Shown one piece after another: positions 10,542 to 20,518 of a stretch of 64,000 nucleotides of DNA. Within the stretch, counting starts at the first letter, position 1, and the number at the start of each line of letters is the position of its first letter. The notes beneath the pieces were generated by a model that ran no database searches, was not told where the DNA came from, and saw only the letters and a list, made by a program, of their open reading frames with translations. The stretch is from Platanthera guangdongensis (lineage: Eukaryota > Streptophyta > Magnoliopsida > Asparagales > Orchidaceae): the NCBI GenBank assembly GCA_039583875.1, contig CM077158.1, positions 121,145,900-121,209,899 on the forward strand. Direction: 5' to 3'. Both the position numbers and the translations under genes were made by a program.

Positions 10542-11087
10542 CTTGCAAGTACCTGATGGATGCTTGCAAGCACCTGTTATCCTCTGCAAAAAAGGAAGGA
10601 TGAAAAGTATACGAGAAGAAAGAATGAGCTGCAAGTACATGGAAGGAACTTGCAAGTCTTTGCTCGTTTCTGCAAAAGAAGAGTTAATGGTATGCAGAGT
10701 ATATGAAAGTAACTTGCAAGTAATTGTGAAGACACTTACAAGGGTTTGCTGATCTCTGCAAGAAGAGAGTTAGGAGCATGCATTGTATACAAAAAATATG
10801 CTGCAAGTACCTGGAAGAGGCTTGCAGGTGTCTGTTGATCTCTACAAAGGGAAGAGTCAGAAATAGACAATATACGAAAGAAGCTTGCAAGTACCTGGGA
10901 GGAGAAGGCTTGCAAGTGTTTGCTAATCTCTGCAAGGAGAAGAGTTAGAAGCAAACATATATAAAAAAGAAGCTTGCAAGTACCTGAGAGAAGGCTTGCA
11001 AGTGTTTGCTAATCTCTGCAAGGAAAGAGTTAGAAGCAAAAATGTATATGATAGAAGCTTGCAAGTACCTGCGGGAAGGCTTGCAAG
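10542..11087. repeat. Seven-unit tandem array with paired CTTGCAAG palindromes inside D
   Basis: Units begin at 10542, 10628, 10713, 10800, 10884, 10973 and 11058, a pitch of 84-89 bp. Each unit carries two CTTGCAAG palindromes or one-base variants separated by 21-25 bp (for example 10542/10563, 10628/10649, 10973/10995, 11058/11080), usually followed by TACCTG, then a CTCTGCAAG half-site and a purine-rich spacer. The array lies in the 3' internal region of D, about 300 bp from the 3' LTR. Short minus-strand frames rich in LQ, SLQ and TCKPS are encoded by the repeat and are not convincing genes. Confidence 0.9.
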
Positions 11088-12419
11088 TGTTAACTGTTGA
11101 TGAGATAAGACCGATATGACCATACAACAAGGAAAATGCCTGATGAACTTTTTAACATGAAGCCCAGATCAATAAATCGAGCGTTAACTGTTGATATGGC
11201 TGGATAGACATGATCAGATTAGTAGAGAAAGAACTTGACGAACTCTGCCAATCTTAACTAGATTGCAATAGCAGGGCTTGATGATCAAGAAGAGAATAAG
11301 ATTCTTTGATCAATGTCTGATGCCACTAGCATTTGGCGAGAGTAATGAATAGGTCTGTGAATCTTCATCTGATAGTGCTAAGCAAGTAGTGAATAGAAGA
11401 TGAGAGTAATAGAGCTTATGCAAGTAGATAGCATGCGAGTCATCATCTGATAGAGCTTTGAGCAAACAATTCAAATAAGATGAGCGTGAGCAAAGTGATT
11501 GCTGGAAATCCTTTTGGTAGGTTGGATTAACCTGTTCACCTGTTAAAGAAGGCAGTTGGCAAAAAGAGGTCTATACTCGGAATGACAAAAGAAGGTTGAA
11601 TGCTGCCACAGGTGTTCCCCGTGGGCCTTATGCATCACTTGCCTGAGAAAATCATCCTGAGTATAGTCCTACTCAAAGCGGGCTAACCGCGCATCCTCTA
11701 GGAGGGCACAAAAAAGAAAAGCAAGGGGAAAATCCTGAGAAGGATCGCTAGATGCATTGCTCTCTTGCCTTGGGTACAATCATCACTGATCAATGAGACT
11801 AGTTGCGCAAAGTGGCCTATTGCTTGTCTGTGGTTTGATCAGTGGAATTGTGGGAACCCGCGAAGGCACGGATCGAGAGTACCAGAGAGTGTTCGTCCAT
11901 CACATCTATGAGAAGATCAAAGAGACAAGGCTACGCTTGATCGCCATTGCCTGTCAAGCAAAGATCACCGTAACTGTAATGTATCCTTTGCGAAGAACAG
12001 CAGAGCTAACACATGGGCCCCCCCTAGCACACACTCTGTGTCAGATGCCGGCTAGGATCCTAAATCTGAAGCCCTACATCGTGATTGAACGGCTCCCACT
12101 GCACATATGGGTATGCTCCCGCCATATGTGGTCGTCGCGGTCGTGCCAGGGAACAATCTATGGAGGGAACGTTTCAGACTTGGCTATATCTCATTGGTGT
12201 AGTGATCTCTTTGGCAAAGAGAAAAGATAGAGGAGGAAGCTTCACAAGAGGGGAACTGTGTTAGTATGAGATCCCTGAATAAAAGCTTTGTTGAAAATCA
12301 AGTAATGAACACTGAGAAGTGTTTGGTAATGAAAATGTTTGAAAAGAGTAAGGGGATGAGTTGAGATAACTCATCAAGGTTGTGAGGAGCTTTGGAGGGC
12401 TGTGAAGTCCTTTTCTTTC
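11088..12419. other. D internal region without recognisable coding sequence
   Basis: Between the tandem array and the gag stop I see no conserved retroelement domain on either strand. The word GTTAACTGTTGAT, resembling the junction of D's internal region and 5' LTR, occurs twice (about 11089 and 11183). A plus-strand frame of 145 codons (11793-12230) is the only long one; it runs antisense to the element and has no recognised domain. Confidence 0.5.
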
Positions 12420-13829
12420 TTAGAGTAGCCTTCCAAGCACACCCTCGTCGTTGGCATCGAAGCATTCGACACTATTGTTAACAACCAGGAGAGGAGGCTC
12501 TTCGACTTGGTTCACTCCCCGTGAGGAGCAAGGAACATCTGCAACTTCTTTGCCCTTTGAAGAGGATGGATCAGGGCGATCTTCTTTATGAAGCAGGTCA
12601 CGCATCTTACCTTGCTGGAGCATCCTTTGCACAAGCTGACAGAATGCTCGGTAGTGCTCAGTCAGGTGACCTAGCTCTTTGTGGAATTCGCAGTAAGGTT
12701 CTGAACCCTTAGATCTTTGATCAGCTGGTCGGTAGGGATTTTGTAGCTAGCCCTGTCTTTCATGATTTGGCTCACTTGAAGCATGATTTCATCTAGTTCG
12801 GACTGGTGCGAGTCATTGCCTTGCTGCTAATAGACTGCAGCTGTTTGAGAAGATGGAGCTGGTGGTAGTAGCAGTTGATCTTGAGCACGATCATGGCTCA
12901 GAAAGGAGTATCGTTGGCGCTGAAACTTTCTTCCCTTCCTTGAGTGAATTGGGAAATGGTTGTGAGGAGACCTCGAAGGCTGTTTGTGAGAAGGAGAGTC
13001 TTTCTCTGATAGAAGCCTGGAGACGAAGCCTGGGTTGCTTTTTTTTCCTCGAATGTACAAGTTGGCTAAGGAAATCAACTCTTAGTATGTCCTCGGAGCA
13101 CGGACATTGGCTTCAAACTTGAGAGGCCCTTCACGGAGACCGTGGATAAAGGCTACTCTTATACATTTCTTGATCAGCAATTTCGATGACCAAAATCTCT
13201 CTTTGGAATCGATCGACAAACTGAGAGCAAGTTTCATTCCCGCACTGCTTGATCTCAAAGAGGGCTTTTGGACTGCCCTTTCTCTTAGTTGAGGTAGAGA
13301 ATCTGAGAAGAAACTCCATTCATAGATCAACGAAGGAAGTGATGGAGTGAGGACGGAGGCCATAGAACCAGTCCCTCACTTGCCCATCAAAGGTATTCAC
13401 AAGGAGCTTGCATTTGGTTGCATCTGATAGAGTCTTGAGAGCAACAGCCGACTCAAAAGCTTGCAGATGCTTCACTGGATCAGTTTCCCCGATGTAGATT
13501 CGAAACCGGGGATCTCTGAAGTTTGCTGGAATTGGTTCGTAGCGAACATTCTCTGTGCACGGTGAAGGTGCTTCTTGCTCTTCTACTGCATAAAGAAAGA
13601 AGGGGGCATAAGCTGCAGCTGCAAAAGAAGCAGGAGGATAAAAAGGAAAAGCTGCTGTAGGAACAGAGACATGAGCTGAAGGGTAGGGATGACTTCCCTC
13701 AAAATTGAGAAATCTAGCAGGACTCCCCTGGGCTGCTTCCCGGAAGAAGTTTTGGCGAGCAGCAAACTCTTCATCTTGAGGTCGCAGAGGAGCTGCAGGA
13801 CCTTGCGGGAAGGCTGCTATATAAGGAGG
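12420..13829 (-). pseudogene. D gag, main part
   Basis: Read on the minus strand, this continues the gag whose N-terminus is at 20464-20232; J was inserted between them. It begins with a Pro/Ala-rich segment (YPPYIAAFPQG), passes a retrotransposon gag domain near 13460-13130 (CKLLVNTFDGQVRDWFYGL, then EIKQCGNETCSQFVDRFQRE), and ends with a YCEFHKELGHLTEHY motif near 12650-12700 and a 70-codon open tail to the stop at 12420. The Y-C-x-F-H...G-H-x-T-E pattern is typical of Tat-like gypsy gag. Several stops and at least one frameshift break the frame. In a live element this would form the virus-like particle shell. Confidence 0.75.
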
Positions 13830-14111
13830 ATAGATGATGAGTCCACTTTATATACCTATTTTCGGACTCATCTGGGATAGTTTTCACACGGTTGCAGTTC
13901 ACTTTTACTTCTTTATCATTTCTATTTCATCTAATCTTTATTTCCATAGGAAGTGCACATTTATGCCCGTAGTTGTGTATTTTGTTATTTTTATAGTTTG
14001 TACTCCCTTTTGTGATTGTCTGGAATGTCTGCACAGATTAGTGATTTGTTTTTCCTTTCGGTACAGGGGTCGTGTGCGTGTTCCGGGATGGTTGTGAAAC
14101 TGGAATACTAC

Positions 14112-14455
14112 GCACGATCATGGGATATAATGCGCACGACCACTGGTCGTACGCCCCTGATCGTGCGCACTACTCTACGTTTTCCAGAATCAGCCTGGGG
14201 TAAGCGCACGACCACTAGACATAATGCGCACGACCGCCGGTCGTGCGCCACTGATCGTGTGCATTGATTCCTCTTTTCTGGAGTCATGTCTGGGGTAATC
14301 GCATGACCATTGGACTTAGTGCGCACGACCACTGGTCGTGCGCCACTACTCGTGCGCGTTATCCCAGTTCTTCTTCATGTTATTCCATGCCAGTGCACAC
14401 GAGCACCGGACATAGTGCGCACGACCACTGGTCGTGCGCCTTTGATCGCGCGCAT
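14112..14455. repeat. Four phased palindrome modules in J 5' LTR
   Basis: Each module has four half-sites with fixed geometry: GCACGA, then GCACGA 22 bp later, TCGTGC 13 bp after that, TCGTGC 14 bp after that. The inner pair forms the palindrome CACGACCACTGGTCGTG. Modules start at 14112, 14206, 14301 and 14397 (pitch 94-96 bp), and the 22/13/14 spacing holds in all four even where letters have changed. The last half-site ends about 20 bp before the TATA box. Confidence 0.92.
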
Positions 14456-14472
14456 TATTCATTTCTGCTTTG

Positions 14473-14480
14473 TATATATA
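14473..14480 (+). promoter_or_regulatory. TATA box of J 5' LTR
   Basis: TATATATA followed by GTGCTGG lies immediately downstream of the palindrome modules. The second LTR has the same box at 19292-19299. Confidence 0.65.
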
Positions 14481-15420
14481 GTGCTGGTCTCGCCCTAATT
14501 GAAAGAGGATCCGGAGCTCGACATTGCTCCGCCGTTTTCCGCCTTCTCCGCCATTCCCCTTCATCTTCCACCCTAGGAAGGTGCTCTGGGCAAGATTTCA
14601 CCGACAAATCCAAGCCGGAGCTTCCTCTCGGCCTTCTCCTTCATCCGTGAGCTTCAAGTAGGGTTTGACGCCATAGCCATCAAGCAAAGGAAAGCTAGCA
14701 AACTTCGTCCGCTATCATGAGACGAAGAAGACGGGCCATTGGAAGGTGGTGACAACCCTTCTCTATCCTGGACGCAGTTGAGGACCGAGCTTGGATGCGG
14801 AATGACAACCCGACGATTCCAACCGTGAATCCTCAGCAAGGCTTCGGATTCGGTTGATCTCTTGACTTGTTCTTGCTTCATTGTTGAATATTGGTGTTAT
14901 TAAACCTATTTATATTGATGAAGTGCACTGTGGTTGTTTATGTTATGTGTTTCATGTCTATGTGATTCCTATTTCATATTACTGCCTGAATTGCTTGAGT
15001 TGCGCCTTATATTCCATCCACCATCCATCCACCCTTGCCGCACTAGCAATTGCTAGTGGCGTGCGTAGCGAAGAGGTGCTCACGACCCTCATTCCGCCGT
15101 TCTAACCACCTCATCCGCTAGCCTTCTCGCCCATCCGCCTAGTGATTCGGTGCATAACGGCCGACTAGTCTTCCATCCCGCCTGGCGAAGCATCGCATAG
15201 CGGCGTTGCATAGGAGTAGTTGTTAGATTTTTACTTTCTTTTTATCGCAACAATCCAAACCCCCCCTTAGTTAGATCCGACCTGAGGACTTCAATCTCAA
15301 GTCCTCCTCGAAATTAACTCCACCTTAATGTGTTCCTTATGAGATCGATACTTGGGAAAACCCCCATTTTATATTACTTGTGCGACCGGTTCACTGCCGT
15401 GATCTTAAGCATCAAGTTTT

Positions 15421-15438
15421 TGGCGTCGTTGCCGGGGA
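15421..15438 (+). other. Primer-binding site of J (tRNA-Asp type)
   Basis: TGGCGTCGTTGCCGGGGA lies six bases after the 5' LTR. It differs at one base from TGGCGCCGTTGCCGGGGA, the complement of the 3' end of plant tRNA-Asp including CCA. It defines J as plus-oriented. Confidence 0.85.
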
Positions 15439-15640
15439 ACACAGTCGTGTGAGTTTGTGGAGAGGGAGATATTAGATTGAAGCCCTTTTCCATTTGTGCA
15501 TATAATTTTTTATTTATTTGCTTTTGTTATTAGAATTTTTATTTTGCTTATTTCTTTTTACCCTTTTCTGATTTTTGATTTAGCTAGCAGATCTGTGCTA
15601 TTTTCATTTTAGCTGTGTAGCACTTTTTCAGCAATTATTT

Positions 15641-16873
15641 TTGTTCGTGATGGATCCTGATGCTGAGTGCCATATCCTTGACACTTTGCGCCGATCCATC
15701 GATGTCATTGCTGTTATGAATGCCGAGCATTGCATTCGGTGTTTGTTATGTCAAGGTGTGGGCCACATGTTGAAGGATTGCCCTCGTTTGTGCAAGCCTT
15801 CTCCCTCTGAGGGCGTGTGCACAACAACCTCCCGTTTACGGAAGACTGTTGTGGACAGGCCTACCAGGGTGTTGCCTGGCCCATACACTGACATAACACA
15901 CTTTGCTCATTCTTTACCCGTTGAGATAACTCAAGAATCTCTGGCCGCATACAGCTCTTTCATGGGTCCCTCGATCCCTTTTTACGAGCTTTCCTCGAGT
16001 GATGATGGTCACACTGGTGTTAGCCAACAAAAAGAGGAGCAGGAACTCATGGACGCTCCTGTATGGGACGATGAGATTGTTCCGGTCGTCGACGGGGTGG
16101 CGTCATCGAATGATTTTGCGATGGGGCCTGCTCATTCAGTGCTTGATTTTGAGAGCAGCCTTTCCCCTCCGCAATTTTTGCCAGATTATGCTATTCCTCT
16201 TTCTTGTGAGTCGGTTGATGATGCCGTATTTGTTGATGATTCGGTGCCCGAGGTTGCGCCGAAGTGGGATGATGATTCCTCTATCTCCGACGGAGAAGGT
16301 GGATCTTCGGAACACTTTTACGCACTCCGGTGGGATGAGGAATATCCCATTTCTGATGCGGAGGCTTGCACCTCCTTATTGGATGAGGTCGTTCCTCTTA
16401 CCACCGCGGACCTCGAGTTCTCGGATTCCCCTCGGTACGACTCGTATGATACCGACGATGATCTCTGCTTGGATCCTGCTGAGAGTGATACCGGGATCAC
16501 TCTCCCATTTTCTGATTCTTTTAGTTCTTCTTCTCTTTTATTACTTGATCCCCCTTCCTTATCTGAGCCTGTGTAGGATGAGTCTCCACAGGTACGTTGG
16601 GATGACGATGAGCTTTGTGCTCATGCCGTTGCCATCACCTCCTGCGGGCCTGTGATAGACGATACCTTGCTAGGCAAGGATTTATTTTGTGATAAGATGA
16701 GCGAGGACAAGTGCTCCTCCTCTTCTTATTTCCTATTTCCTCTACCTGTGTTGGGAAGGTATTATTATTTAGGTAAAGGGGTAACTGCTCTATCATCGTA
16801 TTGGTACCCGTTACCGAAATGGATATTGGAACAGTTACCTGTGCATTTTTTATTTCATAGGCCCATTAGCTAG
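15641..16873 (+). pseudogene. J ORF1: zinc-knuckle acidic protein with one internal stop
   Basis: The frame opens with ATG about 200 bp after the primer-binding site. Residues 34-48 form a CX2CX4HX4C zinc knuckle (CLLCQGVGHMLKDC). A Ser/Asp/Glu-rich acidic region follows with a recurring W-D-D/E motif: APVWDDE, PKWDDDS, LRWDEEY and, after the stop, VRWDDDE. A TAG at 16574-16576 interrupts the frame, which then runs on in the same phase to 16873 and contains the aromatic motif YYYLGKG...SYWYPLP near the end. ORF1 of element I has the same knuckle and the same terminal WYPLP. No enzymatic domain is present. The knuckle suggests nucleic-acid binding, perhaps a gag-like packaging role, but this is inference. 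Confidence 0.75.
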
Positions 16874-18631
16874 AACTGTTTAGAATTTAATAAGTCGTGT
16901 TGGGATGACACTAACCTCAGTACTTATCTTTCATTTCCTGCATTTTTATTTTCATGTCTCTTTTAGTTTTAACATTTCTTTTTGTATATTTTGTTTTGTT
17001 TTTGCGGAGCTCACCCATGCAGGTATTCTTGATAACTTCGTGTTTGCGGGGTTGTGATTCTTCGTATGGCGGGACTGCTTCGGTTTCCATGCGTCTTCTG
17101 GTATGCTCACTAGCTGAACATTGGGTAACCTCTTCCCTTAGCTCTTTATGATTTTAATTTCTCTATTATATGCTGTTTTGCTTAGTTTAAGTCTGGGGGA
17201 GAGATTTGTTACCTTTTGCACGCACACATTTCTTGTGCATACTAGAAGCCTTTATTATTTTATTTTCATTAGTTCATTGCATCACACACCACTGCACCCA
17301 CATGAGCGTGTGCTTAGCTTTTTGCGTGCTGCGAGTTAAACTCTTTTCTTTTGTATGAGTTGGGAAAATTATGGTGCTGACATAGGATTGTGAGATGGAG
17401 TAAAATGTTGACCTTGCTGTGCTCCTAGTCAACTGCTCTCGTCTCATGTAGAAATTTGAGTAGATTTAATTTTTCTGTATGCGTATGGTTTTATACTTTT
17501 CTATTTGCGTAAATACTTTTTATTCTACTCAAAAGTTGGTGAATCCGGTGTGAATCCGACAGTAGCTTAGGGATGTGTGTAGACGGACGTTAGGTTCATA
17601 TTGCTCGAGTCGGGAGGAGGGATAGTCTTTCTCATTGGCTAAGAACTTGCCCCAAGCTATTCTTGAAGCGTGGGTATAGGTTAGTCATGCATGAGCGTGA
17701 TGTAGGCCATCATTTTGGCCCGTTTGAGCTTTGTACCATTCCTAACGTCTTGTCCTCGCTAGCCCCGTTGTGCCTACCCCTGCTTTTGATTCAGCTCCAC
17801 CATGATTTCACCAAATCCTCATATGCAATCCTAGTCGCACACCCAAGTTGAGCTTCAGAGTTTTACATTTTAATGTTGGGATGTGATGTGGTGTTATTAT
17901 TTGTGAAAATGTGGAAGTGCTCCCAAGTTTATTTCTGCTGAATTGTGAAAATAAAATGAAGAAAAAGAAAAAAAAGAAAAAGAAAAATATTTGTAAAGAA
18001 AAAAAATGAAAAGGAAAAGTTTAAATTGAAAATCTTTTTGGGAAATGTGATTACATTTGGAGTAGGCGGTGCACACACCCATATGTTAAAAGTTACGTCT
18101 GGGGGTGTGGTGTACCCGCATATATTTTGGTTAGCTGATGGATTCCCTTAATACTAGCTCATTTGGGTTAGGTACTTAGCCATTCTTATTTATCATTGTT
18201 TACCTCACCAAAACCCAAGCCCCATCTCTTCACCTCAAGTCCTACTGATTCGTGTGTGAACCAAACCAGTGCCGTGGAGAGAATGCGATAGGGCAAGCAT
18301 ATGGTCACCGACATTGGTGGATTCCTTTAGAGGTTATCCCGAGCCCCGATCTTTGGCAATGCTCGCCTAGCGATTAGTCTACTTTCTCCCTACGCGTGAC
18401 CGGATGATTCACCGTGATTCTATTTTTGAGTAGTAATAAAATTTTGATACGCATTGTGAAAAATATAAACTATTCTGCATACTCAGAAATTTTCTCTATT
18501 GTATTTTTACGCACGCGAGCATGTGACTTCGCATGGTACTTTGTTTTTCAATTTCTTTGTTAACTAGTATTTTTCCCTATCTGCTTAGATTTTGTTTGCT
18601 CGGGACGCGCAAACAGTTAAGTCTAGGGGTG
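16874..18631 (+). other. J 3' non-coding region with three polypurine-like tracts
   Basis: No convincing gene. AAGTCTGGGGGAGAG at 17189, ACGTCTGGGGGTGTGG at 18095 and AAGTCTAGGGGTG at 18619 share one core. The last one abuts the 3' LTR and is the working polypurine tract. An A-rich stretch with AAAAAGAAAA runs at about 17955-18015. The region is homologous to the minus strand of 53124-51676 in element I, with the three tracts at nearly the same distances. Confidence 0.8.
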
Positions 18632-20226
18632 TGATGACTCCACTTTATATACCTATTTTCGGACTCGTCTGGGCTAGTTTTCACACGGTTGCACTTTACT
18701 TTTAGTTCTTTATCGTTCCAATTTCATCTAATCTTTATTTCCATAGGAAGTGCACATTTATGCCCGTGGTTGTGTATTTTGTTATTTTTATAGTTTGTAC
18801 TCCCTTTTGTGATTGTTTGGAATGTCTGCACAGATTAGTGATTTATTTTTCCTTTCGTTATAGGGGTCGTGTGCGTGTTCCGGGATGGTTGTGAAACAAG
18901 AATACTGCGCACGATCTTGGGATATAATATGCACGACCACTGGTCGTGCACCCCTGATCGTACGCACTACTCTACGTTTTCCAGAATCAGCCTGGGGTAA
19001 GCGCACGACCACTGGACATAATGCGCACGACCGCCGGTCGTGCGCCACTGATCGTGTACATTGATTCCTCTTTTCTGGAGTCCTGTCTGGGGTAATCGCA
19101 TTACCATTGGACTTAGTGCGCAGGACCATTGGTCGTGTGCCACTACTCGTGCGCATTATCCCAGTTCTTCTTCCTGTTATTCAATGCTAGTGCGCACGAG
19201 CACCGGACATAGTGCGCACGACCACCGGACATAGTGCGCACGACCACTTGTCGTGCACCTGTGATCATGCGCATTGTTCATTTCTGCTTTGTATATATAG
19301 TGCAGGTCTCGCCCTAATTGAAAGAGGATCCGGAGCTCGACATTTATCCGCCGTTTTCCTCCTTCTCCGCCGTTCCCCTTCATCTTCCACCCTAGGGAGG
19401 TGCTCTGGGCAAGCTTTCACCGCCAAATCCAAGCCGGAGCTTCCTCTCGGCCTTCTCCTTCATCCTTGAGCTTCAAGTAGGGTTTGACGCCATAGCCATC
19501 AAGCAAAGGAAAGCTAGCAAACTTCGTCCGCTATCGTGAGACGAAGAAGACGGGCCATTGGAAGGTGGTGACAGCCCTTCTCTATCCTGGACGCAGTTGA
19601 GGACCGAGCTTGGATGCAGAATGACAACCCAACGATTCCAACCGTGAATCCTCAGCAAGGCTTCGGATTCGGTCGATCTCTTGACTTGTTATTGCTTTAT
19701 TGTTGAATATTGGTGTTTTAAAACCTATTTATATTGATGAAGTGCACTGTGGTTGTTTATGTTATGTGTTTCATGTCTAGGTGAATCCTATTTCATATTA
19801 CTGCCTAAGTTGCTTGATTTGCGTCGTATATTCATCCATCCACCCTTGCCGCACTAGCAATTGCTAGTGGCGTGCGTAGCAAAGAGGTGCTCACGAACCT
19901 CATTCCGCAGTTCTAACCACCTCATCCGCTAGCCTTCTCGCCCATCCGCCTAGTGATTCGGTGCATAGCGGCTCGACTAGTCTTCCATCCCGCCTGGCGA
20001 AGCATCGCATAGCGGCGTTGCATAGGAGTAGTTGTTAGAATTTTACTTTCTTTTTATCGCAACAATCCAAACCCCCCCTTAGTTAGCTCCGACCTGAGGA
20101 ATTCAATCTCAAGTCCTCCTCGAAATTAACTCCACCTTACTGTGTTCCTTGTGAGATCGATACTTGGGAAAACCCCCATTTTGTATTACTTATGCGACCG
20201 GTTCACTGCCGTGATCTTAAGCATCA
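18632..20226 (+). repeat. 3' LTR of J (1595 bp)
   Basis: Starts TGATGACTCCAC and ends AAGCATCA, followed by the TSD copy ATAGA. It matches the 5' LTR closely. The main length difference is an extra 22 bp palindrome half-unit near 19189-19260. Confidence 0.92.
18909..19270. repeat. Palindrome modules in J 3' LTR, with one extra 22 bp unit
   Basis: Modules start at 18909 (half-sites 18909, 18931, 18944, 18958) and 19003 (19003, 19025, 19038, 19052), with the same 22/13/14 spacing as in the 5' LTR. In the fourth module the left half-unit GCACGACCACCGGACATAGT occurs twice in a row, so half-sites step 22 then 22 bp. The 5' LTR has only one copy there. Confidence 0.9.
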
Positions 20227-20231
20227 ATAGA

Positions 20232-20464
20232 TCGGCAAACAAGCTTAAGGATAAGCTTGCTGATGATCCAATGTTGGTGTTGGGTTGATTGGAGCAGCTG
20301 GAGCAGCTGCTGGTTGAGAGACTAGTTGCTCCGTTATTGCAGCAGGGATTTTGTTGATCGCTTGGAACTGTTGAGCATTCTCACAGCGCGACTGCTCGAA
20401 GGCTTCCCAGAGAGGATCTTCACTGGGATTTGGAGCAAGGTTCTCGGCTGATTGGTGATCTGAC
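20232..20464 (-). pseudogene. D gag, N-terminal part
   Basis: The minus-strand frame starts MSDHQSAENLAPNPSED at 20464, about 55 bp after the 5' LTR of D, and runs through an Ala/Pro-rich segment until a stop near 20245, just before the J insertion. Across J, the sequence joins the gag at 13829. A longer open frame starting upstream in the LTR (20655) is read-through of LTR sequence and not the natural start. Confidence 0.65.
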
Positions 20465-20518
20465 ATGGTTAACTGTCGCTGTTCACCGTCTGACCGGATC
20501 TGAAGGTTGCACGTTAAC

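Larger units (their letters stand above)
13835..15414 (+). repeat. 5' LTR of J (1580 bp)
   Basis: Starts TGATGAGTCCAC and ends TTAAGCATCA. It contains four palindrome modules (14112-14455), a TATA box (14473-14480) and a long transcribed part to 15414. It matches 18632-20226 closely, with few substitutions and one 22 bp length change in the array. Confidence 0.92.
13835..20226 (+). mobile_element. Non-autonomous LTR element J (short form of the I/J family)
   Basis: J has two LTRs (13835-15414 and 18632-20226), a tRNA-Asp-type primer-binding site, one zinc-knuckle ORF, a 1.7 kb non-coding 3' region and a polypurine tract. It is flanked by perfect 5 bp duplications ATAGA at 13830-13834 and 20227-20231. 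It encodes no protease, RT or integrase, so it must be mobilised by another element's proteins. Priming by tRNA-Asp is common in Athila/Tat-side gypsy elements. Element I (50036-58238) is a longer relative with a second ORF that J lacks. J sits in the gag of D. Confidence 0.9.

Noticed and set aside
10542..11130. Minus-strand leucine/serine-rich frames (for example 10684-10935)
   Set aside because: They translate the 86 bp tandem repeat in several frames at once.
14264..14650. 128-codon plus frame across the J LTR promoter region
   Set aside because: It crosses the palindrome modules and TATA box, and a similar frame appears in the second LTR and antisense. No domain.
15421..15438. tRNA-like sequence at primer-binding sites
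   Set aside because: Only the 18 bases complementary to the tRNA 3' end are present; there is no cloverleaf, so these are primer sites and not tRNA genes.
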